A stretch of 64,000 nucleotides of DNA from an uncultured Phocaeicola sp. (GCA_944319745.1 CALUET010000023.1:124001-188000), one strand, 5' to 3'; positions 46,936 through 55,860 are shown, numbered from the stretch's first letter. A program made the numbers and translations. The notes: generated by a model from the letters alone, not told the origin.

Positions 46936-47859
46936 ATGGCAGACTTTGTAAAAAATAGAAGTATAAAAGATTATCTTCTTCTTTCTTTAAAAGGTATATG
47001 TATGGGGGCGGCCGATGTCGTTCCCGGTGTTTCGGGCGGAACAATAGCCTTTGTCGTGGGCATTTACGACGAGTTGATTGAATCGATAAAAAGCATTGGG
47101 AAGAACAGTCTGAAGTTGCTTTTTACAGGAAAGATTCTTTCGTTTTGGAAAGCCATTAACGGGAATTTTCTGTTTTTCCTGCTGGCCGGCATTGCAATCA
47201 GCGTATTCTCTTTGGCAAAGCTCATAACGTTGTTGCTGACCGATTACCCTGTTTTGGTATGGGCATTCTTTTTCGGATTGGTGTTGGCCTCGACGTGGTT
47301 TGTAGGGAAAGACATTAAGGAACGCAGTTGGAAGGTTATTCTTAGTTTTATTGTCGGCGGCGTTGTGGCATATTATATAACGGTTGCTACACCTGTTTCT
47401 ACGCCGACCAATTTGTTGTTCATTTTCTTTTGCGGGGTGATTGCCATTTGTGCAATGATTCTTCCGGGTATTTCCGGTAGTTTTATCTTGCTCCTTATGG
47501 GAAAATATTTCTTTATAATGGAAGCAGTAAATACACTGAATCTTCCGGTTCTTCTGACGTTTGCCGCAGGAGCCCTCATTGGAATCACTTCTTTTTCCCG
47601 GGTGTTGTCGTATGCATTGAGTCATTTCCGAAATATAACCTTGTCGCTTCTTACCGGATTTATGCTTGGTTCGTTAAACAAGGTGTGGCCTTGGAAAAAG
47701 GTTGTCGAGACCTATACAGACACACACGGCGAGGTTAAACCCTTGGTCGAGGCAAATATTCTTCCGGATTGTTATATCTTTGAGGCAATAGCTCTGGCTC
47801 TGGCCGGATTTTTAATTGTATATTTTCTGGAAAAGCTCTCGGAAAAAGTTGCAAAATAA
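46936..47859 (+). CDS. DUF368 polytopic membrane protein
   Basis: This is a 307-residue integral membrane protein of the DUF368 family. It has about eight hydrophobic segments and the family signature GAADVVPGVSGGTIAFVVGIYDELI at the N-terminus (positions 15-39), repeated in part as ILPGISGSFILLLMGKYFFI in the second half, which suggests an internal duplication. Members of this family were recently linked to undecaprenyl phosphate recycling across the membrane; I report that as established for some DUF368 proteins but not shown here. It probably shares a transcript with manC. Confidence 0.93.
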   Translation: MADFVKNRSIKDYLLLSLKGICMGAADVVPGVSGGTIAFVVGIYDELIESIKSIGKNSLKLLFTGKILSFWKAINGNFLFFLLAGIAISVFSLAKLITLLLTDYPVLVWAFFFGLVLASTWFVGKDIKERSWKVILSFIVGGVVAYYITVATPVSTPTNLLFIFFCGVIAICAMILPGISGSFILLLMGKYFFIMEAVNTLNLPVLLTFAAGALIGITSFSRVLSYALSHFRNITLSLLTGFMLGSLNKVWPWKKVVETYTDTHGEVKPLVEANILPDCYIFEAIALALAGFLIVYFLEKLSEKVAK

Positions 47860-47871
47860 CCCGTTGTTTCT

Positions 47872-49320
47872 TTAAAGATAAGGCGTCGGATCGATATTTC
47901 CTTCCCGGATTTGTGTGGCAACAATCTCGGCGTATTTGAAAAACTCCTGCTCTGCATCATTCGAAGGAATGATGGGATTATGTGCTAATGTGGCGGGATG
48001 ATTGACTGCGCCTCGCACCAGATATTTAAACATGTTCTTTTCTTCACCCAAAACATAGTAGCAGAAAGCCATAAAATAGTAGTCGCTTTCCATTTTTTTC
48101 GGGAAGTTTTGTTCCACGTATGCAAATGTTTGAAGCGCTTCTTTTATGTAATTCCACCGAAAATAGGCGCGTGCGATTCTGATGATTGTTTCGCCCAAGT
48201 CGAAAGCCCATTGTTTGGCTTTTGAAAAAGCCTGTTCCGCTTCGGCCTCTTTCTCGATGCTTAGCAGCATTTCTCCTTTTGTCAGATAAGCTTCGTCATT
48301 TTGATCGTTGTATAACAGGCTGGCTTCTATGTCGGCCTCACACTGTTTCAGGTTGTCAAGAAACAGATAACATTGCGCACGTTTCTGGAAAAATTCCGAA
48401 AGTTCCGTGTTCAGCATCCCCGGTTCCTGAATTAAAAGATTGCAATAAGTTAATGCTTTTTGAAAATCCATGCATACAAGGTAGCAGTTTAACAGGATGT
48501 GTCGTATGCGGGACTTGTCGGTTACCATCTGTTCAACGCGGGAAAACAGTCGGCACGTCTCCTCGTATTTCCCCTCTTGCATAAGGCAATGCCCTTTAAG
48601 CTCGAGAGCTTCCGGAGAATCGCTGTCGATGGTTAGTGCAAAGTCGACCGCTTCCGAAGCTTTTTCGATGTTGTTTAGCTGCAAATATGCCTTGGTCAGA
48701 TCAAGCCAGTGCCTGATTTCGTAGGGATTTTTATCGAGTAATTTGTTGAGGAATACGGTTGCTTCCTGAAAATTCCCGAAAGAGAAATGGTAATCGATGA
48801 AGGATTCCAGCACATCCGTCTCGTCGGGAGCCATGGCGTATGCCTTTAAAAGCCAGTTGTATGCCTCTTTGTGCAGACCGGAATCCATGTAAAGATCGGC
48901 AATGTCAAGCATTGTATCCAAATCTTGTTCCTGTTTGTAGAGCGAGAGCAAGATGTTGTCTGCCTGTTTTGTTTCTTGTTCTTCCAAGAGAATTCTTGCT
49001 TGCATGAGGATAACCTCCCTGTCGTTTTTGTCAGGAATTGAGTCGAGCAGCACATGAGCTTCGGCCAGTTTTCCGCGAATCGTGAGGTTGTGACATTTAT
49101 AAAGCAGGATGTCCAGGTCGTCGGGATATAAAGTTATTCCATAATCGATGACGCGTTCTGCCATATTTATCCGTCCTTTTTCTGCATAATATTCGGCCAG
49201 TGTGATAATTTCATTGCTTTCGAAATAAGCAGGAACGTTTTTTTGTATCATGTTTTCGAATCTTTTTAATAATTCTTTGAAGGCCGGTGTCTTAAAAGAT
49301 GACGGGAAATTATTCTTCAT
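47872..49320 (-). CDS. Large TPR-repeat protein
   Basis: This is a 482-residue soluble protein composed mostly of tetratricopeptide repeats. Examples are ITLYPDDLDILLYKCHNLTI, ADLYMDSGLHKEAYNWLLKA, WLDLTKAYLQLNNIEKASEA and AYLTKGEMLLSIEKEAEAEQ. There is no signal peptide with the start at 49320. The longer frame to 49410 overlaps the glnS terminator, which supports the shorter start. It ends 12 bases from the convergent DUF368 stop codon. TPR proteins mediate protein-protein contacts; its partner is unknown. Confidence 0.88.
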   Translation of the reverse strand: MKNNFPSSFKTPAFKELLKRFENMIQKNVPAYFESNEIITLAEYYAEKGRINMAERVIDYGITLYPDDLDILLYKCHNLTIRGKLAEAHVLLDSIPDKNDREVILMQARILLEEQETKQADNILLSLYKQEQDLDTMLDIADLYMDSGLHKEAYNWLLKAYAMAPDETDVLESFIDYHFSFGNFQEATVFLNKLLDKNPYEIRHWLDLTKAYLQLNNIEKASEAVDFALTIDSDSPEALELKGHCLMQEGKYEETCRLFSRVEQMVTDKSRIRHILLNCYLVCMDFQKALTYCNLLIQEPGMLNTELSEFFQKRAQCYLFLDNLKQCEADIEASLLYNDQNDEAYLTKGEMLLSIEKEAEAEQAFSKAKQWAFDLGETIIRIARAYFRWNYIKEALQTFAYVEQNFPKKMESDYYFMAFCYYVLGEEKNMFKYLVRGAVNHPATLAHNPIIPSNDAEQEFFKYAEIVATQIREGNIDPTPYL

Positions 49321-49371
49321 GTCGGTATGTTTTGAGATAAATAAGGTAGTGTTTTTGTGTAAAGAAAAAGG

Positions 49372-49427
49372 TAATCGAAGAAACCGCATGCCACTTTTTT
49401 GTTGTTGCATAGCGGAGTCTTCGATTA
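49372..49427 (-). terminator. Intrinsic terminator of glnS
   Basis: The outer 10-bp stem, TAATCGAAGA with TCTTCGATTA, continues inward through CCGC/GCGG and ATGC/GCAT pairs. A T-rich stretch follows on the minus strand. It lies 24 bases after the glnS stop. Confidence 0.85.
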
Positions 49428-49451
49428 TTTATGCTGTTGCTTTTCCGATGT

Positions 49452-51191
49452 TTATTTGTTGATTTTATTCCATGTATCTTTTAATGATACGGTTCTATTG
49501 AATATAAGATGCTCGGGAGTGCTGTCCTTATCTACATTGAAATAGCCGATTCGCTGGAATTGCAGGTAATCGTAAGGCTTAGCCTCAGCAAGAAATTTTT
49601 CAACGTAACATTCTTTCAGGATATTCAACGAATTGGGGTTCATCATTTCCCGCATGGCTTCCAGCGGAGAGCAGTTTTTCTCTTCACGGATGGCGGCCAT
49701 CGCATCTCGCGGATTTTCCGCATTCCAAAGCCGATCGTATAGGCGGACTTCTGCTTTCAGGCAGTGGTTGCAGCTTACCCAATGCAATGTTCCTTTCACT
49801 TTGCGGTTGGCATCCGGCATGCCGCTCTTGGTCTTTGGATCGTATTCTGCGTAGACTTCGGTGATGTTTCCCTCGTCGTCTTTTTTACATCCTGTGCATC
49901 TTACGATGTAAGCATTCTTTAATCTTACCTCTTGTCCCGGCGTCATACGGAAATATTTTTTGGGCGCGTTTTCCATAAAATCCTCACGTTCCATCCAAAG
50001 TTCCCTGCTGAATTCGATGATATGTTTGGGCGAGTTCGGATCTTCCGGGTTGTTTATGGCTTCCAATTCTTCCACTTTTCCTTCCGGATAATTCGTCAGG
50101 ATTAGTTTAACGGGGTGTAAAACTGCTGATACACGCGTGGAACGTGTGTTAAGATCCTCGCGCACGGCACTTTCAAGAAGGGCAAAATCGTTTAAAGCAT
50201 CGTAGGTGGTATATCCGATTTTATCAATAAAATTCCGTATCGACTCGGGAGAATATCCCCGGCGGCGGAAGGCGCATAATGTCGGCATTCGAGGATCATC
50301 CCAGCCATCGACCAAGCCTTCTTTGACAAGTATCAGCAGGTTTCGTTTGCTCATTAACGTATAACTGAGGTTTAGCTTGTTGAATTCGTACTGGCGGGGG
50401 CGGTTGTCATCAAGATCTTTTCCTTCTTTTACCCAGTCAACAAACAGATCGTACAGTGGGCGGTGCACCACAAATTCCAAAGTACAAAGTGAATGGGTGA
50501 CACCTTCGAAGTAATCGCTTTGTCCGTGCGCGAAGTCGTACATCGGATAAGCCTTCCACTTGTCGCCTGTACGGTGGTGAGGCGTTTTTACAACACGGTA
50601 AATAATCGGATCGCGGAAGTGCATGTTTGGGCTGGCCATATCTATTTTTGCACGTAAAACCATTTTGCCTTCTTCTATTTCTCCGCTGTTCATCTTGTTG
50701 AAAAGCGCCAGGCTTTCTTCTACCGGGCGGTTACGATAAGGGCTTTCTGTGCCCGGCTGTGTGGGAGTTCCCTTTTGTATGGCGATTTCTTCCGCGCTTT
50801 GTTCATCTATATATGCTTTGCCTTCTTTGATTAAACGTATGGCAAAATCCCAAAGTTGCTGGAAATAATCGGAGGCATAAAACTCTTTTCCCCACTGGAA
50901 ACCCAGCCACTTTATGTCCTCTTTAATGGCTTCTACATATTCAACGTCCTCTTTCGTCGGGTTAGTGTCGTCGAAGCGTAAGTTGCAAACCCCGCCGTAT
51001 CGTTGCGCAAGCCCGAAGTCCATGCAGATGGCTTTCGCATGTCCTATATGTAAATATCCGTTCGGTTCGGGCGGGAAACGGGTTTGTATCCGTCCTCCGT
51101 TCTTGCCTTCTTTCAGGTCGTTCTCTACGATTTGTTCAATGAAGTTCAAGCTTTTCTTTTCTTGACCTTCTTCTATGTTCATTTTTGTCAT
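49452..51191 (-). CDS. glnS: Glutaminyl-tRNA synthetase
   Basis: GlnS charges tRNA-Gln. The 579-residue protein has HIGH at residues 48-51 (PPEPNGYLHIGHAKAI) and VMSKR-type LMSKRNLLILV as the KMSKS equivalent. It belongs to the eukaryal/gamma-proteobacterial GlnRS group rather than a non-discriminating GluRS, so this organism does not need the amidotransferase route for Gln-tRNA. I start at MTKMNIEEGQE because the frame's upstream extension covers the promoter. A -7 box lies 28 bases before the ATG. Confidence 0.97.
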   Translation of the reverse strand: MTKMNIEEGQEKKSLNFIEQIVENDLKEGKNGGRIQTRFPPEPNGYLHIGHAKAICMDFGLAQRYGGVCNLRFDDTNPTKEDVEYVEAIKEDIKWLGFQWGKEFYASDYFQQLWDFAIRLIKEGKAYIDEQSAEEIAIQKGTPTQPGTESPYRNRPVEESLALFNKMNSGEIEEGKMVLRAKIDMASPNMHFRDPIIYRVVKTPHHRTGDKWKAYPMYDFAHGQSDYFEGVTHSLCTLEFVVHRPLYDLFVDWVKEGKDLDDNRPRQYEFNKLNLSYTLMSKRNLLILVKEGLVDGWDDPRMPTLCAFRRRGYSPESIRNFIDKIGYTTYDALNDFALLESAVREDLNTRSTRVSAVLHPVKLILTNYPEGKVEELEAINNPEDPNSPKHIIEFSRELWMEREDFMENAPKKYFRMTPGQEVRLKNAYIVRCTGCKKDDEGNITEVYAEYDPKTKSGMPDANRKVKGTLHWVSCNHCLKAEVRLYDRLWNAENPRDAMAAIREEKNCSPLEAMREMMNPNSLNILKECYVEKFLAEAKPYDYLQFQRIGYFNVDKDSTPEHLIFNRTVSLKDTWNKINK

Positions 51192-51218
51192 GATATATTT
51201 CGTTTTCTCTTCCGTATG

Positions 51219-51226
51219 CAAAAGTA
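51219..51226 (-). promoter_or_regulatory. -7 box (TACTTTTG) of glnS
   Basis: TACTTTTG on the minus strand fits TAnnTTTG and lies 27 bases before the glnS ATG. No clear -33 box. Confidence 0.5.
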
Positions 51227-51450
51227 ATCAATCTTTTGAAATGTCTATATATAATAGATGTAAATAACGGAATGTCTTGGGCTTTTCAATAGGATTCCGC
51301 GGTGTTTTGGTAAAAACAAAAGGATGTTTTTAAAAACTTTTTGGTGAATTTTCGTATATTTATGCCCGGAAAATTCAGTAAAGATTTACATAAAAAATGG
51401 AGAAAAACACAGAAAATCCTTAAAAATATGTTTTATAACATGTTTTTTTA

Positions 51451-51482
51451 TTGCTTATCTTAAAAAAAATGTTGTACGTTTG
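51451..51482 (+). promoter_or_regulatory. Orphan promoter driving a candidate small RNA
   Basis: TTG at 51451-51453 and TACGTTTG at 51475-51482 are spaced 21 bp. No ORF of any length begins downstream before the terminator at 51546-51577. Confidence 0.6.
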
Positions 51483-51488
51483 TAACGT

Positions 51489-51578
51489 TATCCTGAAAAC
51501 AATCTTTTTACCTTAACAGAAAAACTAATACCTATTGAAAACTTAAAAAAAGGCTCTTTGTGAAAAGCGCCTTTTTTA
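51489..51578 (+). ncRNA. Candidate small RNA, about 90 nt, in the glnS/rarA divergent region
   Basis: The transcript is predicted from an upstream sigma-ABfr-type promoter (51451-51482) to an intrinsic terminator ending near 51578. It lacks ATG codons and is A/U-rich apart from the terminator stem. I do not recognise it as 6S, tmRNA, SRP or RNase P RNA. The transcript start is inferred at about 7 bases after the -7 box. Confidence 0.5.
51546..51577 (+). terminator. Intrinsic terminator with no upstream protein gene
   Basis: AAAAAAGGC pairs with GCCTTTTTT across a 14-base loop, and a T tract follows. It lies between divergent glnS and rarA, so it cannot serve either of them. Confidence 0.8.
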
Positions 51579-51682
51579 TTTTTCTATATATCCTTTATAA
51601 TATATCCCGTTGCCCTTGTTAAAATGTCCCGTTCTCTTGTGAGAAAGTTTGTATTCTTTTGTCGGATTTAAAAGGAAAAGTC

Positions 51683-51714
51683 TTGAGCTTTTTATGGAGA
51701 ATTTCTTATTTTTG
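51683..51714 (+). promoter_or_regulatory. Promoter of rarA
   Basis: TTG at 51683-51685 and TATTTTTG at 51707-51714 are spaced 21 bp. The ATG is 20 bases downstream of the -7 box. Confidence 0.65.
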
Positions 51715-51734
51715 CTCTCACAAAACATGAGATT

Positions 51735-53009
51735 ATGGCACAACCTTTGGCAGAAAGAATGCGTCCCCGCACGTTAGACGATTACGTCGGCCAGAAACAT
51801 TTGGTGGGAGAGGGAGCAGTTTTACGGAAAATGATTGATGCAGGTCGTATATCTTCTTTCATTTTATGGGGACCTCCGGGAGTGGGAAAGACGACATTGG
51901 CGCGGATCATTGCCAATAAATTGGAAGTGCCATTTTATACTTTGAGTGCGGTTACCTCGGGAGTTAAAGACGTGCGCGAGGTAATAGATAAGGCCCGAAG
52001 CAATCGTTTCTTTTCACAGCAAAGCCCTATTTTGTTTATCGACGAGATTCATCGTTTCAGTAAATCGCAACAAGATTCTCTGCTTGGTGCGGTGGAAACC
52101 GGTGTTATTACGCTTATTGGAGCGACAACGGAGAATCCTTCTTTCGAGGTGATACGCCCGTTACTCTCGCGTTGTCAGCTTTATGTGTTGAAATCATTAG
52201 AGAAAACCGATTTGCTTGAACTGCTTCATCGGGCAATTTCTTCCGATGCCTTGCTCAAAGAACGGCAGGTCGTGTTAAAAGAGACGGATGCCATTTTGCG
52301 ATATTCCGGCGGGGATGCCCGCAAATTGCTTAACATTTTGGAACTGGTCGTGGAGGCCGATAGTGAAACTCCTGTCGTTGTTACCGATGAGATTGTGGTA
52401 AAGAGGCTGCAGCAGAATCCGTTGGCTTATGACAAAGACGGCGAGATGCATTACGACATTATTTCGGCTTTTATCAAATCGATTCGCGGGAGTGATCCGG
52501 ATGCTGCCCTGTATTGGCTTGCACGTATGGTGGAAGGGGGAGAAGATCCCGCATTCATTGCGCGCAGACTGGTCATTTCTGCTGCTGAAGACATAGGACT
52601 GGCCAATCCGAACGCGCTCTTGTTGGCTAATGCGGCTTTCGATGCCGTAATGAAAATTGGCTGGCCGGAAGGCAGAATCCCTTTGGCCGAGGTGACGGTT
52701 TATTTGGCTACGAGTCCGAAAAGTAATTCGGCTTATGAGGGCATTGCGGAGGCCTTGTCGGTGGTTCGTGAAACGGGAAATCTTCCGGTTCCTCTTCATT
52801 TACGCAATGCTCCTACGAAGTTAATGAAAGATTTAGGTTATGGAAAAGATTATAAATATGCACACGATTATAAGGGAAACTTTGTGAACCAACAATTTCT
52901 TCCCGATGAAATCAGGCAGAAAAGGTTATGGCATGCTCAGGAAAACCCGTCGGAGGATAAACTGAAAGAGCGTATGATTCGCTTATGGGGCGATCGATTT
53001 AAAGAATAG
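51735..53009 (+). CDS. rarA: Replication-associated recombination protein A (MgsA/RarA)
   Basis: RarA is an AAA+ ATPase that acts at stalled replication forks. The 424-residue protein has an N-terminal region starting PLAERMRPRTLDDYVGQKHLV, Walker A GPPGVGKTT, Walker B LFIDEIHRF, sensor GATTENPSFE, and a C-terminal tetramerisation domain with SAAEDIGLANPNAL. The length is typical. The next gene starts 9 bases later with a clear AGGAGGGAGAG Shine-Dalgarno, so the two are probably co-transcribed. Confidence 0.97.
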   Translation: MAQPLAERMRPRTLDDYVGQKHLVGEGAVLRKMIDAGRISSFILWGPPGVGKTTLARIIANKLEVPFYTLSAVTSGVKDVREVIDKARSNRFFSQQSPILFIDEIHRFSKSQQDSLLGAVETGVITLIGATTENPSFEVIRPLLSRCQLYVLKSLEKTDLLELLHRAISSDALLKERQVVLKETDAILRYSGGDARKLLNILELVVEADSETPVVVTDEIVVKRLQQNPLAYDKDGEMHYDIISAFIKSIRGSDPDAALYWLARMVEGGEDPAFIARRLVISAAEDIGLANPNALLLANAAFDAVMKIGWPEGRIPLAEVTVYLATSPKSNSAYEGIAEALSVVRETGNLPVPLHLRNAPTKLMKDLGYGKDYKYAHDYKGNFVNQQFLPDEIRQKRLWHAQENPSEDKLKERMIRLWGDRFKE

Positions 53010-53018
53010 GAGGGAGAG

Positions 53019-53981
53019 ATGAAAATAGTAGTATTGGATGGATTTACTTTAAATCCGGGTGATTTGTCCTGGAAGGAGATGATGGATTTTGGCGATTTGA
53101 CGGTTTATGACCGGACATTGCCTGAAGAAATAGTGGAAAGATCGAAAGAAGCCGAAGTTTTGTTGACCAATAAGACTGTAATTGATGCAGATGTAATAGA
53201 CCGTTTGCCGTTGCTGAAATATATAGGCGTATTGGCAACCGGTTATAATGTGGTAGATCTTCCGGCGGCAAAGCGCCGGGGAATCATAGTAACCAACGTG
53301 CCGGCTTATAGTACCGACTCGGTCGCTCAGATGGTTTTTGCCCATCTTTTGAATATTACTCAGCGGGTGGGGCATTATGCCGATGAGGTGCGCGAGGGAA
53401 AATGGTGTGCGCAATCGGACTTTTCTTATTGGAATACTTCATTGATCGAGCTGGTCGGAAAGAAAATAGGAATCGTCGGATTCGGACATACGGGGCAGGC
53501 CACGGCAAAAATTGCCGGCAGCTTCGGAATGGAAGTTTATGTATATACAAGCAAGGCGCAGCATGAATTGCCGGGAAATATCCGGAAAAGCGGACTGGAT
53601 GAATTGTTTGCAACGTGTGATGTGGTGAGTTTGCATTGTCCGTTGAATGAGAGCACCCGCGAAATGGTTGACGGTTCTCGTCTGTCATTGATGAAGTCTG
53701 ATGCCATACTTATCAATACAGGTCGGGGAGGACTTATCGACGAGAAAGCTCTGGCAACAGCGCTTAAAGAACACAAGCTGCTGGCAGCGGGACTGGATGT
53801 TCTGCAATCGGAACCTCCTTTGCCGGACAATCCTTTGCTGAAGCTGCCCAACTGTTTTATAACTCCCCATATCGCATGGGCCACAAAAGAGGCGCGTATG
53901 CGTTTGATGAAGCAGGTTATTGCGAACGTAAAAGCTTATATTAGTGGAAATCCAATTAATAATGTGTTGAAAAATGACTAA
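53019..53981 (+). CDS. D-2-hydroxyacid dehydrogenase
   Basis: This is a 320-residue NAD-dependent D-2-hydroxyacid dehydrogenase. The nucleotide motif GIVGFGHTGQATAKIA is at about residues 150-165, and the catalytic Arg, Glu and His lie in NTGRGGLIDE, LDVLQSEPP and PHIAWATKEAR. It could be a glycerate or hydroxypyruvate dehydrogenase; the substrate cannot be assigned. A strong AGGAGG Shine-Dalgarno precedes it. Its 3' end overlaps the next gene by 8 bases, so their translation is probably coupled. Confidence 0.93.
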   Translation: MKIVVLDGFTLNPGDLSWKEMMDFGDLTVYDRTLPEEIVERSKEAEVLLTNKTVIDADVIDRLPLLKYIGVLATGYNVVDLPAAKRRGIIVTNVPAYSTDSVAQMVFAHLLNITQRVGHYADEVREGKWCAQSDFSYWNTSLIELVGKKIGIVGFGHTGQATAKIAGSFGMEVYVYTSKAQHELPGNIRKSGLDELFATCDVVSLHCPLNESTREMVDGSRLSLMKSDAILINTGRGGLIDEKALATALKEHKLLAAGLDVLQSEPPLPDNPLLKLPNCFITPHIAWATKEARMRLMKQVIANVKAYISGNPINNVLKND

Positions 53982-54441
53982 AGAAGAACGTATAGCCAAG
54001 GCGGTAGCCTTGTTTAAGGAAGGATATAATTGCTCTCAATCGGTAGTGGTGGCTTATGCAGATTTGTACGGCTTTACACGAGAACAGGCATTGCACATGT
54101 CGGCATCATTCGGCGGAGGCATTGGTCGAATGCGGGAAACTTGCGGGGCGGCCTGCGGAATGTTTTTGCTGGCCGGGCTTGAAAAGTGTGCCATAGAGGG
54201 AAAAGACAGAGAAGGGAAGGCGGCAAATTATGCGTTGGTTCAGCAGCTTGCCGAGCAGTTTAAGGCAGAAACGGGAACATTGCGTTGCAGAGATTTGTTG
54301 GGATTATCCTCAAAAACACCTGTCGTATCGACGCCGGAGGAGCGGACTCCGCAGTATTATGCCAAGCGTCCTTGCGTAAAAATGATAGAATTGGCGGCCA
54401 CTATTTGGGGAAACTACCTGGAAAATGAAAAAAAGTTGTAA
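53974..54441 (+). CDS. C_GCAxxG_C_C family protein, putative redox or metal protein
   Basis: This is a 155-residue cytoplasmic protein of the C_GCAxxG_C_C family. It has GYNCSQSVVVAYAD, SFGGGIGRMRETCGAACGMFLLAG, then a CRDLLG segment and a C-terminal PCVKMIELAA, so the conserved cysteines are present. Family members are thought to bind metal or act in redox reactions; the function is not proven. The start overlaps the dehydrogenase gene by 8 bases. Confidence 0.9.
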   Translation: MTKEERIAKAVALFKEGYNCSQSVVVAYADLYGFTREQALHMSASFGGGIGRMRETCGAACGMFLLAGLEKCAIEGKDREGKAANYALVQQLAEQFKAETGTLRCRDLLGLSSKTPVVSTPEERTPQYYAKRPCVKMIELAATIWGNYLENEKKL

Positions 54442-54512
54442 TAATTTATTGACTTTTGAGGGCGGGAATCAAACTTTTTTCCTTTTTCTGTACTTTAATA
54501 TGTTTTTTTGAT

Positions 54513-54520
54513 TACATTTG
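54513..54520 (+). promoter_or_regulatory. -7 box (TACATTTG) for the small winged-helix gene
   Basis: TACATTTG fits TAnnTTTG and ends 66 bases before the ATG. No clear -33 box. Confidence 0.45.
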
Positions 54521-54586
54521 TGCGTGATAAAGGTTGTCTTATTTGTTGACACCAAATAAAATAACTGCAACTTAAATTTTAAAATT

Positions 54587-54787
54587 ATGTTGAAAGAAAA
54601 AGCAGGCGTTACTGCCGGAAAAATTTGGGAAGCCTTGAATGGAACTGAAGGAATGTCCCAAAAACAGATTAAGAAAGCTACAAAACTTGTAGATAAAGAT
54701 TTCTTCCTTGGCTTAGGTTGGTTGCTTCGCGAAGATAAAGTAGAGACGAGCGAAGTAGAAGGCGAACTCTTTGTTAAGCTGAAATAA
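54587..54787 (+). CDS. Small winged-helix protein, DUF2582 type
   Basis: This is a 66-residue protein with a winged helix-turn-helix fold typical of DUF2582: GVTAGKIWEALNG, MSQKQIKKATKL, then a GLGWLLREDKVE strand and a VEGELFVKLK wing. Such proteins are common and of unknown function in Bacteroidetes; DNA binding is plausible but unproven. A -7 box lies upstream and a 16-bp terminator stem follows. It is a monocistronic gene. Confidence 0.88.
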   Translation: MLKEKAGVTAGKIWEALNGTEGMSQKQIKKATKLVDKDFFLGLGWLLREDKVETSEVEGELFVKLK

Positions 54788-54806
54788 GCACAGGAAGTTC
54801 CGATGT

Positions 54807-54854
54807 AAAAGAGCAGCGTTGATTCGGTTTTATCCGTTTCAACGCTGCTCTTTT
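54807..54854. terminator. Terminator after the winged-helix gene
   Basis: A 16-bp perfect stem, AAAAGAGCAGCGTTGA paired with TCAACGCTGCTCTTTT, with a 16-base loop. It lies between convergent genes and can serve both. Confidence 0.9.
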
Positions 54855-54895
54855 TATGGCTTCTCCTTTTGTTGCCGGTAATGTTTTTTGTGAAT

Positions 54896-55704
54896 TTATT
54901 CCGCTTTTATCTGTTTGCGATGTCTTTCCGGATTAAAAGGAATGAAAAACACAACGTTACAGGTCACGGGCTTTCCGTCTTTTGTTGCCGGCTCCCATTC
55001 ATTCATGCCGTGTGCAATGCGGAGAGCTTCCTTTTGGAATAGCGGATGCGATGCGGTGTAGTTGAGAATATGCATCGTTCCGATACTGTCAACGATGGCA
55101 AGAACGACGGCTTCTCCCTCATGTGTCTGTTTGAAAAAGCGTGTCATTTCTTCAAAACGTCTAATGTCTGGTAGATATGCAATGCTTTGTGTCAGACAAA
55201 TGCTGTCGCATAATTGTGACAGATGTCGCATTAGCGAATTCTCTTTCGGGGGATGTGTCATGCCGATTTTCAAATTGTTTCGTTCGTTAGGTGCTGCAAA
55301 ATAATACCGTGTGCCGTCTAATATGGCATCATTTTCTTCCGGGAAATCAATTTGTTTTAAGGTCGTTTTTATCATTCGTTTTGATGAACGATAATATGTT
55401 TCGTTTAATTTTATGCAATGTAAGCCCGTTTTTCGTGTGTCTTTCCCGGCATAATGAACCGTATTTGTTTTTAATATATACTCTTTGTCCTTTTGTTTCA
55501 AAGAGAATGCGGAAATATGTCCCCAAGAAGGCGCCGAAATAAAGCGAATATCGAACCATTTGTTAAAATATTTTTCACAAATGGAATCGTAAAAGGAATA
55601 ACCGTCTTTTGAGGGGAATGCAGGCCTTAAATGGTCATTTTGAGGAAACGAATAATAAAATATTGTGATTAGGAAAGAAAAAAAACAATAGTTAGTCGTT
55701 TCAT
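54896..55704 (-). pseudogene. TonB C-terminal-like protein, N-terminus split by a frameshift in an 8-T tract
   Basis: The largest open part, from a TTG at 55501, gives 201 residues ending in a TonB C-terminal-like domain (VVLAIVDSIGTMHILNY, EALRIAHGMNEWEPATKDGK, NVVFFIPFNP). The frame stays open upstream of 55501 without any ATG. In the adjacent frame, an ATG at 55704 gives MKRLTIVFF, a signal-peptide start, and joins the long frame only if the 8-T run (plus-strand A at 55678-55685) had 9 bases. The repaired protein would have 269 residues. It is either a pseudogene, a sequencing error, or a phase-variable gene. The long-frame region from 55501 could also be translated alone. I keep the pseudogene label. 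Confidence 0.6.
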
Positions 55705-55761
55705 ATTTCGGGTATATTTTTGAAAAAAAACGTATGACTTTTGTAAAGATATTGATTTAAT

Positions 55762-55792
55762 TTTGTTTTTAGAAAAGAATTGTGTAATTTTC
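55762..55792 (+). promoter_or_regulatory. Promoter of aqpZ
   Basis: TTTG at 55762-55765 and TAATTTTC at 55785-55792 (7 of 8 bases) are spaced 19 bp. Confidence 0.55.
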
Positions 55793-55800
55793 GCGTAGTT

Positions 55801-55818
55801 GACTTTCAGGTGAAAGTC
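55801..55818. promoter_or_regulatory. Palindrome GACTTTC-AGGT-GAAAGTC near the aqpZ transcript start
   Basis: Seven-base arms with a 4-base loop sit at the expected transcription start. It may be an operator or a 5' leader hairpin. Confidence 0.4.
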
Positions 55819-55860
55819 GGCATTAAAGAAGAATGGCTAATGTTTTAAAACGATAATCAT

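Noticed and set aside
55502..55860. Mobile element between the TonB-C-like gene and aqpZ
   Set aside because: The stretch is explained by the 5' part of the frameshifted gene plus the aqpZ control region; no transposase, terminal repeats or target duplication were seen.
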